DNA from: JBJXGV01 sp046160485
GTDB lineage: Bacteria; Orphanbacterota; Orphanbacteria; JBJXGV01
Assembly: GCA_046160485.1 (NCBI GenBank)
Contig: JBJXGV010000015.1
Span: 1 to 64,000, forward strand
DNA length: 64,000 bases
Reading direction: 5' to 3'
This document shows positions 1-9,307 of the stretch, piece by piece. The notes beneath the pieces are model-generated. The model did not search any database. It was given only the letters and a program-made list of their open reading frames with translations, and was not told where the DNA came from. Every line of letters begins with the position of its first letter. The first letter of the stretch is position 1. A program made the translations under genes and the position numbers.

Positions 1-118
1 CGAAAAACGCGCGCATGACAGCCCCGTGCGGGCACGCTCTGGACCTGCCCTCGACCGGAGACACTCCCCTCCGACCAACGCACTCTTCCGGTAACGCGAC
101 CAACTGGATGTGATGGTA

Positions 119-2056
119 CTAGCGCACGACGACGACGCGCTCTGTCGCTTCGATCCGCGCCGGCGACGAGAGCCGCAAGAAATACAACCCGGCCGCAACG
201 GAGCGGCCTGCATCGTCCTGGCCATCCCACTGCAGTGTTCGCACGCCCGCCGCGTAGACGCCTGAAGCAAGCGCCCGCACGCGCCGCCCGCTAACGTCGT
301 AGACCGACAAATCGATCGCCGCGCCCGACGCGCCGTTGTCCGGGTCGTAGGGCACGCGGAACGTAATGCCTGCATTGCCACCCGGAGCAGGGTTCGGCGA
401 GACAGCGAGGCGACGGCCCTCCGCCAGATCCGAAGCCACGGACGTTTCACCGAGTACGTAGTCGTCGCCGAGACCGTTGACCGCGACGAGACGGTACCGC
501 GCGCCAGCCGCAGGCGCGATATCGACGAACTCCCCGCGATCGAGGAGATCTGAGTGCAGCGACGCGAACGCGCCTGCGTCGCTGCTCGCGCGCTCGACGC
601 GATATCGAATGTCTGCTTCCGGACCCGGGCTGGTCTCCCATGTGAGCCGCGTGGCATCACTCATGGCATCCCGATTCGCCTCGAACTTCGCGAGCGCTAT
701 CGTCCCATCGATCGTGAAGAACGCCTCCGATTCCGAAGCGGAGAGGGGACTCGCACGCTCGATCCGAATCTTCGCGAACCGTGTGGGCACATGCGGAACC
801 CGGAACGCCCACGGACTGGTGGTGACGCCGGTTTCACGGCGTTCGAATGTGCTCCCCCCATCAGCGGAGACGAGGATGTCCACCGGCCCGACGCCAGCCC
901 ACGCGATGTTCTGCATGCTGCCGACAGCCCATGTCACTCCAGTGTTCGGCGCCACGACGCGCACCGCTGCGTTCGCGTACATAAGATCGCCGGTCGTGTT
1001 GTCCAGATAGCTCACGTGCGGGTTCCCATGGGCGTCTAGGTCGAGCGAGCTGTAGTGGCCAACGCTGTTGGCGGACCCGTCCGCCGTCACGGTCGTCCAG
1101 ACACCTCCCGACTTTCGGGTATACAGGAGGTCGTTGGTTGTTAGGTTGAGATGACTGATACACGGATTCCCCTGCGCATCGAGTTCGAGTGAGCAGTAAT
1201 GGCCCGTGTTGTTCGCCGACCCGTCCGCGATCTCGATGATCCACGCCCCTCCCGACTTCCGGGCGTATTGGAGGTCTAAGGTCGAATTGTTGTGGTAGCT
1301 CACGTGCGGGTTCCCCTGGGCGTCCAGGACAAGCGAGCTGTAGTAGCCTACAGCTTGCGCCGACGCGTCCGCCGCCTCGCGAAGCCAAGCGAATTGAACG
1401 CGTCGCAGATACACGAGGTTCTCGTTCGAGGCGTCCAGACAGGCGATGTGCGCGAAATTTTGGGCATCTAAAGCGAGTGAACTGTACTGGCCAACATTGT
1501 CGATAGAAGCCGCGATTTGGACGCCGTTGAAGTCGGCGTATTTGAGATCGCCGTTTGTGACGTCGTAGTAACTCACGTGGTAAGAACCTAACTTTTCGCC
1601 AATCGAAGTGTGCTGGCCGACATCGCCGCTCGAGCCGTCGAGCGTGAAAGCGGACCAAGAGCTCGCAGATTTCGTCGCAAGTTTTAGGTCGCCGTTCGTG
1701 GCATCGTAGTAGCTGATGCGGACGAGCCCGCTGGCACTCACAAACATCGAGGTGTGCTGGCCTACGACGGCCGCCGAGCCGTCCGCTGTCTCGAACGTCC
1801 AGGCCCCCCCCTGTCGTCTCCCATACTCGAGGTTACCCACAGTTCCGTCGTTGTAGCTCACGTGCGGCGTCCCTTGTGCATCCAGGACAAGCGAGGAGAA
1901 TGACCCCTGGGTGTTTGTCGCCGTGCCCGCGCGCTCGTTGACGAAGAAGGACTGGGCGTGCGCCTCGATCGAGGCTCGCAACACCTGCGGGGCCGTTAAG
2001 ACCGCGATCAGAACGAATGTGAACATCCGTGACGAGAGACGGGGAGCCGTGCGCAT
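119..2056 (-). CDS. Secreted seven-repeat surface protein with FlgD-like C-terminal sorting domain
   Basis: A 645-residue protein whose N-terminus (MRTAPRLSSRMFTFVLIAVL) is a signal peptide, with AGGAGG five bases before the ATG. Residues about 50-366 hold seven tandem units of roughly 42-48 residues built on the pattern YSSLxLDAQGNPHVSYxxxxxxDLxYA; the units are probably small beta-structured modules. An Ig-like segment follows (about 370-450), then a fibronectin-like part. The last ~90 residues resemble a FlgD Ig-like/type IX sorting domain, starting at NPAPGG and containing YDVSGRRV and AAGLYFLRL. Export through the SprA/PorV machinery encoded in this window is an inference from that domain. 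The ligand or substrate is unknown. It is transcribed in the same direction as the next surface-protein gene. Confidence 0.85.
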   Translation of the reverse strand: MRTAPRLSSRMFTFVLIAVLTAPQVLRASIEAHAQSFFVNERAGTATNTQGSFSSLVLDAQGTPHVSYNDGTVGNLEYGRRQGGAWTFETADGSAAVVGQHTSMFVSASGLVRISYYDATNGDLKLATKSASSWSAFTLDGSSGDVGQHTSIGEKLGSYHVSYYDVTNGDLKYADFNGVQIAASIDNVGQYSSLALDAQNFAHIACLDASNENLVYLRRVQFAWLREAADASAQAVGYYSSLVLDAQGNPHVSYHNNSTLDLQYARKSGGAWIIEIADGSANNTGHYCSLELDAQGNPCISHLNLTTNDLLYTRKSGGVWTTVTADGSANSVGHYSSLDLDAHGNPHVSYLDNTTGDLMYANAAVRVVAPNTGVTWAVGSMQNIAWAGVGPVDILVSADGGSTFERRETGVTTSPWAFRVPHVPTRFAKIRIERASPLSASESEAFFTIDGTIALAKFEANRDAMSDATRLTWETSPGPEADIRYRVERASSDAGAFASLHSDLLDRGEFVDIAPAAGARYRLVAVNGLGDDYVLGETSVASDLAEGRRLAVSPNPAPGGNAGITFRVPYDPDNGASGAAIDLSVYDVSGRRVRALASGVYAAGVRTLQWDGQDDAGRSVAAGLYFLRLSSPARIEATERVVVVR

Positions 2057-2104
2057 CGTGACCTCCTAAGTGAGCCGATTGGTCCTGGTGATCCTGCACT
2101 TGTG

Positions 2105-2134
2105 GTAAGCGCAGTCCGACGCGGATCCTTGCCA
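2105..2134 (-). promoter_or_regulatory. Conserved paired motif upstream of the seven-repeat protein (possible promoter)
   Basis: Read on the minus strand, TGGCAAG is followed after 17 bases by GCTTAC. The same two blocks with the same 17-base gap occur upstream of the decayed leader copy at 5343-5372. The pair does not match the usual -35/-10 hexamers well, so a promoter role is only suggested by conservation between the two copies. Confidence 0.25.
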
Positions 2135-2201
2135 CCTTTGTTTTCGCGGGAGGTGGAACGCCCGAACCGTATCGGCTCGGGCGTCGATTGGTTGCCAACC
2201 G

Positions 2202-5123
2202 TCACTGGAGCACAACAAACCGGACGTGCCGGTTTCCGAGAGGAGTGAGCAGCCTCGCGAAGTAGATTCCTTGCGCCGGCGTCGAGGTCTCACCGCGCCC
2301 GTTCCAGGTCAGCTCGTGCCGGCCCGGCGCGCCGTGGAACTGTGTCGACCAGATCCGCCGGCCCGTCACATCCACGATTTCGAGCGTGGCGTCGGCGGCG
2401 ACCGGAAGGGAGAGCCGGATCGGCACCGACCCCGCACGGCTGGGATTGGGGATCTGCAACGACAGGGGCAACAACACGGTCGTCGGAAGGGGATCGGGGA
2501 TGCCGGTGGCGGTGCACTGGATCGTGAACACGGCATCGCTCAGGTCCGATCCAGAATTCCCTGCCGCATCATAGGCGGTGACGCGAACCATCGCGGTGAC
2601 GGTCGCGGCCACGGTGCACGGGTCAGGCGGCACCAGCCAGTCGACGGAATCGAGTGACCCATCCGACCGCAGCACGTTCACCCATGGACCGCCGGGCCCG
2701 TTCAGCGAGTAGTCCACCTCCACGGAGTCGACCGCCGCGTTGTCGGCGGCGTTCCAGTTGATCACGGCAATCTCGCCCCAGTGCAGCGTCTCGCCTCCAT
2801 TTGGTGCCAGAACCTGAGCGGTCGGCGGGGCAACGTCGACGAAGCTGGCGGCGATGGTGTGGTTCTCGGTCACGTCCAGGAAGGTGTGGCTGGTGATCTG
2901 CCCAGCGGAACTACCGTCCACGAGGACATCGGCCACCCCGAACCCTGAGGCGGGAGTGATGCTGAACGCCAGGTCGGAGCCGCAGGAGATCGGGATCGGT
3001 CCGCTCGGGCTGATGCTGCCGCCCGATCCCGCGCTCGCGCCTACGGTCAACAGGTCCGACACGGTCGAAAGTGAGAGGCCGGTGGCGTCGTACTGAAGAT
3101 CCAGCACCGCGTTTCCCGTGCCCAGGATCTCGACCGCATCGAATGTCCCGGCGCAGGACCCCGAGGTCACGACCCGGAACACCTCTCCTGGCTGCGTGCA
3201 GAAGCCGTCGAGGAAGGTGACCCGCAGCGTGCCGTCGAGGGTGACGCTGCCGGTCACGGCGAGGCGGTCGTACTCCGTGCCGACCGTCGGGCCGCCGACC
3301 TCGATGTCGAGTGTTCCGCCGGAGAACACGACGCTCCCCGTCATCGAGCAGATTCCAGGAGACGCGCCCGGCGAGACTGTCCCCTCGTTTACCATCGGCA
3401 GGTCGTAGATGTAGGTCCCCTGGCCGAGGAGCCTGCCGCCGACCGCATTGACGAACACGCCGACGCCGTTCGGGCTCGCCGAGCGAAGCGTCCTGCCGGT
3501 CGCCACGGTGATCATTCCAAGATTTCTGAAGGTCGGGGTTTGGCTGGATTGGCGGTGGTCGATATAGAAGTTGCCGCCGGTGACGTTGATCTCGCCGGAA
3601 TTCACGTGCTGCGCGGAAGCCTTGCTCATTTCCATGTAGGCGAGCACGGTCAGCAATCCCTGATTGTTGAGCTCCGCGGTGAAATACAGATTGCCGCCGG
3701 TGCCGACCTGCACCTCGATCGTCGCACCCGGACCGTTCACGAGTGTGCCATTGGTCACAGTGAATCTCCTGTCCGCGCCGCCGGTGCCCACGCTCCCGAA
3801 CTCCATTGCGCCCAGATTCGTGAAACCGTTCAGGCACGTCAGGCCGCCCTGGCCCTGGGAGGCGCTCCCTTCCACCCGGATTCGCGAGGTCGCGGAGGTC
3901 GTGATCTGTCCGTTGATTCGACAACCGCTCGCGCCCGCAACCAGCGTGCCCTCATTGTGCCACGCCGTGTTGATGACGGCGTCTCCCGTCGCGGTCACCG
4001 TCTGGCCCGGAGCATTCGTCGCCGTGACCGGGCCGTTGAGCGAGGAGGCATAAAGCGTCAGGCCGGTGACCGCTGTATTGAGGTCGCTCGTGAGGTTGAT
4101 CGACGAAAAACTCGCCGCAAGCTCGCGGATCTCGAGCGGAGCGTTGATGAACGCCGAGGTTCCGCCCTCCAGCGACAGAGTTCCACCGCCGGTGATCTGA
4201 CCTGCATTATGGAACAAGCGCGACCCGCTGACGCGGCAAGTACCACCGCTGCTCACCGCCACCGTCCCGGTGTTGGTGAAGGTCGAGGTAGGGTTCGAGT
4301 TGCTGAGCAGGAGTACCGCCCCGTTGACTTCGATCAGACCGCTGTTCTGGTGGTTAGGAACGAAAAGGCAATTCCAGTCCAACGGCATCTCGACTCGGAA
4401 CGTTCCCTGATTGTCGAGTTCCGCGTTCAGCACCCGATTGAATGCGACGCCCACCGGTACCTCGATCAGACCCGTTGAGTCATTCACCAGCGTTCCGTTG
4501 GCAACCTGCAGCCGTGCAGTGTACTGCGGATGGATGCTGTTCAGCGTGATCGTCCCGCGATTGACGAATCCGTTCGCTACCCGGAGTACCGAGTCTGCGC
4601 CCAATACCCCGATCATCTTCATGTGGGCAGTCGGAGTCGTGAAGAGCGGCGTGTCGATGAAGCACAGGTAGTTGCACACGAGCTCTCCGCCAAGCATGAC
4701 ACTTCCCGACCCTTCGATCCTGGTTCCGAACATATGGATCTCGCCGAACTCGTTCACGGTCAAGTCGCCGTTCAACGTCAGGATCAGGAAGTCTCCTACA
4801 CTTGCGGGCGGCCCCCCATCCAGGAACAGAATCGCCGTACCGCTATTGCCACCCAGAACGATCCCGCCGACTACGAGGTCGTCCACCTCCCGGTTGACGG
4901 CCGCGCCGTCGGCCGTGATGTAGGCGATGTCGGTCGCACCCGGCACCGGCCCGGCGCCCCCGTTCCAGTTGAGCGGGTTTCCCCACTCCGCATCGCCGCC
5001 GCCGCCCGTCCACGTAATGTCGGCCGCGCGTCCGGCGCTGGGAACCACCACGAGCAAGGACGCCACCGCGAGTATTAGGAGCCTCAGAATCTTCGGGGTT
5101 CCCGACTTCATCTCGTGCTTCAT
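2202..5123 (-). CDS. Large secreted beta-helix-like surface protein with FlgD-like sorting domain
   Basis: A 973-residue exported protein with a signal peptide (RLLILAVASLLVVVPSAGRA) and AAGGAGA before its ATG. Residues about 30-650 are Gly/Asn/Thr-rich with many repeats of the kind NxGTLxVxNGTLVN, typical of autotransporter-like or right-handed beta-helix passengers; the motif AEWGNPLNWNG near the start is common in such proteins. About 720-800 is an InlB-like repeat segment (ending ENHTIAASF), about 800-890 an Ig-like domain. The final ~80 residues are a FlgD-like/type IX sorting domain (VDVTGRRIW, PAQGIYFARL). No catalytic motif was seen. It is likely a cell-surface adhesin or structural protein; the exact function is not known. 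Confidence 0.82.
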   Translation of the reverse strand: MKHEMKSGTPKILRLLILAVASLLVVVPSAGRAADITWTGGGGDAEWGNPLNWNGGAGPVPGATDIAYITADGAAVNREVDDLVVGGIVLGGNSGTAILFLDGGPPASVGDFLILTLNGDLTVNEFGEIHMFGTRIEGSGSVMLGGELVCNYLCFIDTPLFTTPTAHMKMIGVLGADSVLRVANGFVNRGTITLNSIHPQYTARLQVANGTLVNDSTGLIEVPVGVAFNRVLNAELDNQGTFRVEMPLDWNCLFVPNHQNSGLIEVNGAVLLLSNSNPTSTFTNTGTVAVSSGGTCRVSGSRLFHNAGQITGGGTLSLEGGTSAFINAPLEIRELAASFSSINLTSDLNTAVTGLTLYASSLNGPVTATNAPGQTVTATGDAVINTAWHNEGTLVAGASGCRINGQITTSATSRIRVEGSASQGQGGLTCLNGFTNLGAMEFGSVGTGGADRRFTVTNGTLVNGPGATIEVQVGTGGNLYFTAELNNQGLLTVLAYMEMSKASAQHVNSGEINVTGGNFYIDHRQSSQTPTFRNLGMITVATGRTLRSASPNGVGVFVNAVGGRLLGQGTYIYDLPMVNEGTVSPGASPGICSMTGSVVFSGGTLDIEVGGPTVGTEYDRLAVTGSVTLDGTLRVTFLDGFCTQPGEVFRVVTSGSCAGTFDAVEILGTGNAVLDLQYDATGLSLSTVSDLLTVGASAGSGGSISPSGPIPISCGSDLAFSITPASGFGVADVLVDGSSAGQITSHTFLDVTENHTIAASFVDVAPPTAQVLAPNGGETLHWGEIAVINWNAADNAAVDSVEVDYSLNGPGGPWVNVLRSDGSLDSVDWLVPPDPCTVAATVTAMVRVTAYDAAGNSGSDLSDAVFTIQCTATGIPDPLPTTVLLPLSLQIPNPSRAGSVPIRLSLPVAADATLEIVDVTGRRIWSTQFHGAPGRHELTWNGRGETSTPAQGIYFARLLTPLGNRHVRFVVLQ

Positions 5124-5234
5124 GCTAGGTCTCCTTTTCCGATGCGATGTAACTGGTGAGTGGGTTCTTGCAGATTACCGAGCTGCGCGCCCTCCAGCGG
5201 TGCTCTCGATCCCGCGATGAAGCGCGTTAGCCTC

Positions 5235-5372
5235 GAAGGCCGTGACCAGAACGAGCGTGAACATCCGTGGAGACAGGCGGGGAGCCGTGCGCATCGTGAT
5301 CTCCTGAGTGAGCCGAGTCCTCCATGTGATCCTGCACCTGGAGTAAGCGAATTCGCCCGCCGCTTCTTGCCA
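5235..5372 (-). pseudogene. Decayed duplicate of the leader region of the seven-repeat surface protein
   Basis: On the minus strand an ATG at 5294, preceded by AGGAGA, opens MRTAPRLSPRMFTLVLVTAF, almost the same as the start of the 645-residue protein. Similarity also runs upstream through the 5' leader, including a shared GTGCAGGATCAC block. Similarity is lost after about 20 codons and the frame stops at 5175. This looks like a truncated remnant of a second copy of the gene, or a duplicated secretion leader. It lies between the two surface-protein genes and the sigma factor. Confidence 0.6.
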
Positions 5373-5460
5373 ACTTTTTATCGAGGACGGCCATTCAGTG
5401 AGCGCGGGCTTCGTCGAATCGCGGTCCAAGCACTCGGCAGCCACTCGAAGTTCACGAACG

Positions 5461-5469
5461 TGTTATCAT
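5461..5469 (+). promoter_or_regulatory. Extended -10 element directly before the ECF sigma gene
   Basis: The sequence TGTTATCAT fits an extended -10 (TGnTATCAT, five of six to TATAAT). No good -35 lies 17 bases upstream. Transcription from it would start near 5476, only about five bases before the ATG at 5481, and no Shine-Dalgarno sequence is present. The transcript could be nearly leaderless. Confidence 0.4.
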
Positions 5470-5480
5470 CCGCCGCAGCT

Positions 5481-6077
5481 ATGACATCCGGCGAATCACA
5501 TCCCGAGTTTTTGGACACGACTGCGCTGTTGCTGGACGCGAGCAGCGGGTCGGCACGAGCCTCCGATCGGCTGCTCGCGGTCGTTTACGACGATCTTCGG
5601 GGGGCCGCGGCGCGACTGATGCGCGGCGAGCGGAGCGATCACACGCTACGGGCGACCGAGCTGGTCCACGAGGCTTATCTCCGCCTGGTCGATCACACGC
5701 GCTGCGAGTGGCAGAACCGGGCGCACTTCCTCGCCGTGGCCAGCCGTGCCATGAGGAACATCCTGGTCGACCACGCCCGGCGGCGCGGGAGCCATAAGCG
5801 CGGAGGCGACCAAGTTCGAGTCTCCTTTGATGAGGCGCTCGTCGTCGGAACGGAGTCGGCCGATGCCATGCTCCTCACGCTGGAGCGCGGGCTCGAGAAG
5901 CTCGCTCTTGCGCATCCGGAGGCGGCTCGCGTCGTCGAGATGCGCTTCTTCGGCGGGCTCACGAACGAGGAGTGCGCGAGCGTGATGGGGTTCTCGGCGC
6001 GAACGGTTTCACGCAACTGGGAGTTCGCGCAGGCGTGGCTCTATCGAGAGATCGCGACCGATGCGCCCTACGCGTGA
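5481..6077 (+). CDS. ECF-family RNA polymerase sigma factor
   Basis: A 198-residue sigma factor of the ECF type found beside Ser/Thr kinases in several phyla. Residues about 15-95 form region 2 (ATELVHEAYLRLVD, then AMRNILVDHARRRGSHKRGG). About 130-190 form region 4, with the helix-turn-helix around GLTNEECASVMGFSARTVSR. The frame is open further upstream, but that part is unlike the family and overlaps the decayed leader, so the ATG at 5481 is preferred. The stop overlaps the start of the kinase gene by 17 bases, so the two are surely cotranscribed. No separate anti-sigma gene is present; the kinase is the likely regulator, by inference. Confidence 0.9.
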   Translation: MTSGESHPEFLDTTALLLDASSGSARASDRLLAVVYDDLRGAAARLMRGERSDHTLRATELVHEAYLRLVDHTRCEWQNRAHFLAVASRAMRNILVDHARRRGSHKRGGDQVRVSFDEALVVGTESADAMLLTLERGLEKLALAHPEAARVVEMRFFGGLTNEECASVMGFSARTVSRNWEFAQAWLYREIATDAPYA

Positions 6078-9000
6078 GACCCCGGAGCACCCACCGGACG
6101 ACCTCGCGCGCGCAGCGGATAGCCTCCTAGAGAACGCAGCCGATCTCTTCTCCGCGGCGCTCGAGCTGCCGCCCCCGGAGCGCAGCGCCTATCTCGATCG
6201 CGCGTGCCCCGGCAACGCGGCGCTTCGCGACGAGGTCGAGTCGCTGCTTCGCGCGCATACCGAGCGCGCGCCGGGCTTCCTCCAACATCCGCCCGAGATG
6301 ACCTCGTCGGGAACTCTCCTCAGCGAGCTACTCGGAGGCGCCGCTGCCGGCACGCTGTTCGGCTCGTATCGAATCGAGCGTCAGCTCGCGACCGGCGGCA
6401 TGGGCGCGGTGTACCTTGCCGAGCGCGTGGACGATGCCTATCACAAGCACGTCGCGATCAAGCTGATCCATCCGAGCCTCTGGGGATCGGAAGCGATTCA
6501 GCGGTTCCGGCAGGAGCGGCAGGTGCTCGCGGATCTCGAGCATCCGGGCATTGCGCGCCTCATCGACGGCGGATCGACGAGCGGCGAGCTTCCGTACCTC
6601 GTGATGGAGTACGTCGACGGCGTGCCCATTACGAGCTACTGCGATGAGCGCGGCCTTGAGGTCGAGAAGCGCCTCACACTGTTCCTCGATGTCTGCGACG
6701 CGGTGCTCTACGCGCACCAAAACCTCGTCATCCATCGCGATCTAAAGCCGGGCAACATCCTCGTGGATCGTTCGGGTCGCGTGAAGCTTCTCGACTTCGG
6801 AATCGCGAAGGTGCTCGATCCCGCCGGCGCGCCAGTGCGCGACGATCTGACGACGACGCGCCTTCCGTTCACGCCCCGCTACGCGAGCCCCGAACAAGTA
6901 CTCGGCGGGCGCATCACCACGGCAACGGACATTTACGGCTTGGGGTTGGTGCTCTACGAGCTTTTGACGGGACACCACCCCTACGACCTCGACTCGAAGT
7001 CGCACACGCAGATCGTACGCGCGATCGCAACGGAGGAGCCCGTTCGCCCGAGTCGCCGCGCCGACGCGCCTGGCGCCAGGCCGCTCGATGGCGACATCGA
7101 TGTGATCCTGCTCAAGGCGCTGCACAAAGATCCGGCCAGGCGCTACGGCACCGTCGAGGAGTTCGCCGCCGACATTCGCCGGCGTCTCTCGGGCCTTCCG
7201 GTGCTCGCGCGCCCCGACACGGCCGGCTATCGCATGAGAAAATTCGTGGCGCGCAACAAGGCCCTCGTCGTCACGGCGTGTGCCGTGGTCGCGATCGTCA
7301 TCGCGGCGCACGTGACGACTCTCAACGCCTACCGTCACGCCACGTCTGCGCAACGCGAAGCGGAGTGGCAGGCGTACGTCGCATCGCTGGCCGCGGCGGA
7401 AGCGGCGATCCGCGCCGATCAGACCGAGGAGGCCGCGTCCTACCTGGAAGCCGCGCCAGCAAACCTGCGCGCCTGGGAGTGGCGACACCTTCGCGCGCGG
7501 ATCGACCGGAGCTTCGAGAGCTTTCGAGCGCACGACAAGGGAATCACGCAGATCGCCGCTCTCCCCGATGGCGAGCGCCTGATCACCTCCTCGATCGACA
7601 GCACGCTCGTCATCTGGAAGGGGATGTCGGGAGAGCGCATTCGAACTTTCGGACCCTTCGCGTCCGAGGTGGAGTCGTTCGCGCCCGTGCCGGGTACGGA
7701 GCAGATCGCGGTCGGGCTGAACACCGGGCGCGTTCTCCTTGTCGATGCATCGAATGGCGCAACGACCGAATTTCTCTCTGGAGGGCCTTCGTGGGCGTTC
7801 GTGGCCGTCAGTCCCGATGGCTCGCGCTTGGCGTGCGGTTTCTTCGACGGCAGCGTTCGAGTATGGAGCCTCCCGGACGCCGCGCTCGTCGCGGACTGGA
7901 AGGCGCACATCGCTCTCGCGTTCCCGGCCTACTCCCCCGACGGAAAGCTCCTCGCAACGGGAGGCGGCGACGGAAGCGTCACACTCTACGATGCGCGCAG
8001 TCTCGCGAAACTTCGGGATCTCCCCCCGCAGTCGCAGCGTGTCTATCGCCTCGCATTCAATCCCGACGCATCGCTGTTGGTTACAGCGTCGATGGATCGA
8101 ACGGTGAACGTATGGGACGTTGCGCGCGGCACGCTCGTGCACACGTTCCGCGGGCATGATGCCACCGTAAGCGCCATCGCTTTCGACTCGAACGGATACG
8201 TCGCGACAGCGGCCGGTGACAATCGGCTCCTGCGTTGGCGCGGCGACACCGGCGCAGTGGCTGGCCAGCTGCGAGGTCACTTGACGAAAGCGTCCGCGCT
8301 CGCCGCGCACCCGGATGGCTCGCATCTGGTCTCCGGAGACTGGGGCGGGACCGTGAAGTCTTGGACGTGGAGCACGGCGGACGTCCGCACACTGCGGATC
8401 GCCACCGACTGGCTGATCCCGCAGGTTCACGATGCGGTGTGGGATCCGGAAGAGAAGAAATTCGCGGGCATCTCCAACGCCAACTACTTTCGCGTGTGGA
8501 GCCGCTCCGGCGACGCCGTGAGGGACTTCGTCTCGAGCGCTCCGGCGCGCTGCGCGCTCTTCTCTCCGGACGGATCCGTCTTGGCTGTAGGAAATGACTT
8601 GGGTGAGATTCTCGTCTTCGGCGCGTCCGACACGACCGCTTCTCGTCTCGTCCATGCTCACGAGGGTCCGATTCTGGGAATGGCGTTGAACCCCCGCGAC
8701 AGCACGGCCGCGACCGCATCTGGCGATTCGAAGATCAAGCTCTGGCGCATTCCCGAATTCTCGGAATTCGGCGTCATCGAAGGACACGAGGGCGCGGTCC
8801 ACGATGTCGAGTTCTCTCCCGCCGGCGACGTTCTCGTCAGCGCTGGTGCCGATGGCACGATGCGATTCTGGGATGCCGGTTCGGGGCGATCGGCTGCCGT
8901 CATTCACGCAAGCGACGCGGAGATCCTCGACATCGCCTTCGATTCCGCCGGAGAACGACTCGCGGCAGCTTCGCGGACGGGCGCCGTGAACGTGTGGGAC

Positions 9001-9267
9001 GCCGCGACGAGGAAGCTGCTCATGTCGCTCGGAACGCAGGCGAGTCGGATGCACGCCGTGGCGTGGAGCCGCGACGGGACGCGCATCGCCGTCGGCGGCT
9101 CGGACGCGCTCATCCGTATCTACGAAGCCGCCTCGGGCCGCGAGGTGATGCGCCTGCATGCCCACGTCTCGGCGATCACGTCGCTTCGATTCGGCCGCGA
9201 CGATGCGATGCTCACGTCGACGGCGATGGATGGAACGGTGAGGATCTGGGATACAGGACCCAGCTAG
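6061..9267 (+). CDS. Transmembrane Ser/Thr protein kinase with C-terminal WD40 propellers
   Basis: A 1068-residue receptor-like kinase. Residues 1-95 are a helical N-terminal region of the type found in sigma-linked kinases. The kinase domain spans about 103-385: glycine loop at 110-117 (ATGGMGAV), Lys134 in VAIK, catalytic HRDLKPGN with Asp227, and DFG at 245-247. All key residues are present, so it should be active. A transmembrane helix covers about 401-420. The outer part (about 480-1068) contains about fourteen WD40-like units, enough for two seven-bladed propellers. By topology the kinase is cytoplasmic and the propellers are on the other side of the membrane. It overlaps the ECF sigma gene, which suggests a signalling pair. 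Confidence 0.92.
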   Translation: MRPTRETPEHPPDDLARAADSLLENAADLFSAALELPPPERSAYLDRACPGNAALRDEVESLLRAHTERAPGFLQHPPEMTSSGTLLSELLGGAAAGTLFGSYRIERQLATGGMGAVYLAERVDDAYHKHVAIKLIHPSLWGSEAIQRFRQERQVLADLEHPGIARLIDGGSTSGELPYLVMEYVDGVPITSYCDERGLEVEKRLTLFLDVCDAVLYAHQNLVIHRDLKPGNILVDRSGRVKLLDFGIAKVLDPAGAPVRDDLTTTRLPFTPRYASPEQVLGGRITTATDIYGLGLVLYELLTGHHPYDLDSKSHTQIVRAIATEEPVRPSRRADAPGARPLDGDIDVILLKALHKDPARRYGTVEEFAADIRRRLSGLPVLARPDTAGYRMRKFVARNKALVVTACAVVAIVIAAHVTTLNAYRHATSAQREAEWQAYVASLAAAEAAIRADQTEEAASYLEAAPANLRAWEWRHLRARIDRSFESFRAHDKGITQIAALPDGERLITSSIDSTLVIWKGMSGERIRTFGPFASEVESFAPVPGTEQIAVGLNTGRVLLVDASNGATTEFLSGGPSWAFVAVSPDGSRLACGFFDGSVRVWSLPDAALVADWKAHIALAFPAYSPDGKLLATGGGDGSVTLYDARSLAKLRDLPPQSQRVYRLAFNPDASLLVTASMDRTVNVWDVARGTLVHTFRGHDATVSAIAFDSNGYVATAAGDNRLLRWRGDTGAVAGQLRGHLTKASALAAHPDGSHLVSGDWGGTVKSWTWSTADVRTLRIATDWLIPQVHDAVWDPEEKKFAGISNANYFRVWSRSGDAVRDFVSSAPARCALFSPDGSVLAVGNDLGEILVFGASDTTASRLVHAHEGPILGMALNPRDSTAATASGDSKIKLWRIPEFSEFGVIEGHEGAVHDVEFSPAGDVLVSAGADGTMRFWDAGSGRSAAVIHASDAEILDIAFDSAGERLAAASRTGAVNVWDAATRKLLMSLGTQASRMHAVAWSRDGTRIAVGGSDALIRIYEAASGREVMRLHAHVSAITSLRFGRDDAMLTSTAMDGTVRIWDTGPS

Positions 9268-9268
9268 T

Positions 9269-9305
9269 GCTCGAACGTCGAGCCGCCGCGATTCCCGTGT
9301 CGCGG
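9269..9305. other. Two tandem hairpins between convergent genes (possible bidirectional terminator)
   Basis: Stem GCTCGA/TCGAGC (9269-9283, loop ACG) is followed by stem CCGCGA/TCGCGG (9286-9305). They fill the 40-bp gap between the convergent kinase and peptidase genes. No T-tract follows on either strand, so the terminator role is uncertain. Confidence 0.35.
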
Positions 9306-9307
9306 GG

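Noticed and set aside
6742..9165. 807-codon minus-strand frame opposite the WD40 kinase
   Set aside because: Low-complexity Arg/Ala composition with no domain; shadow of the kinase gene in GC-rich DNA.
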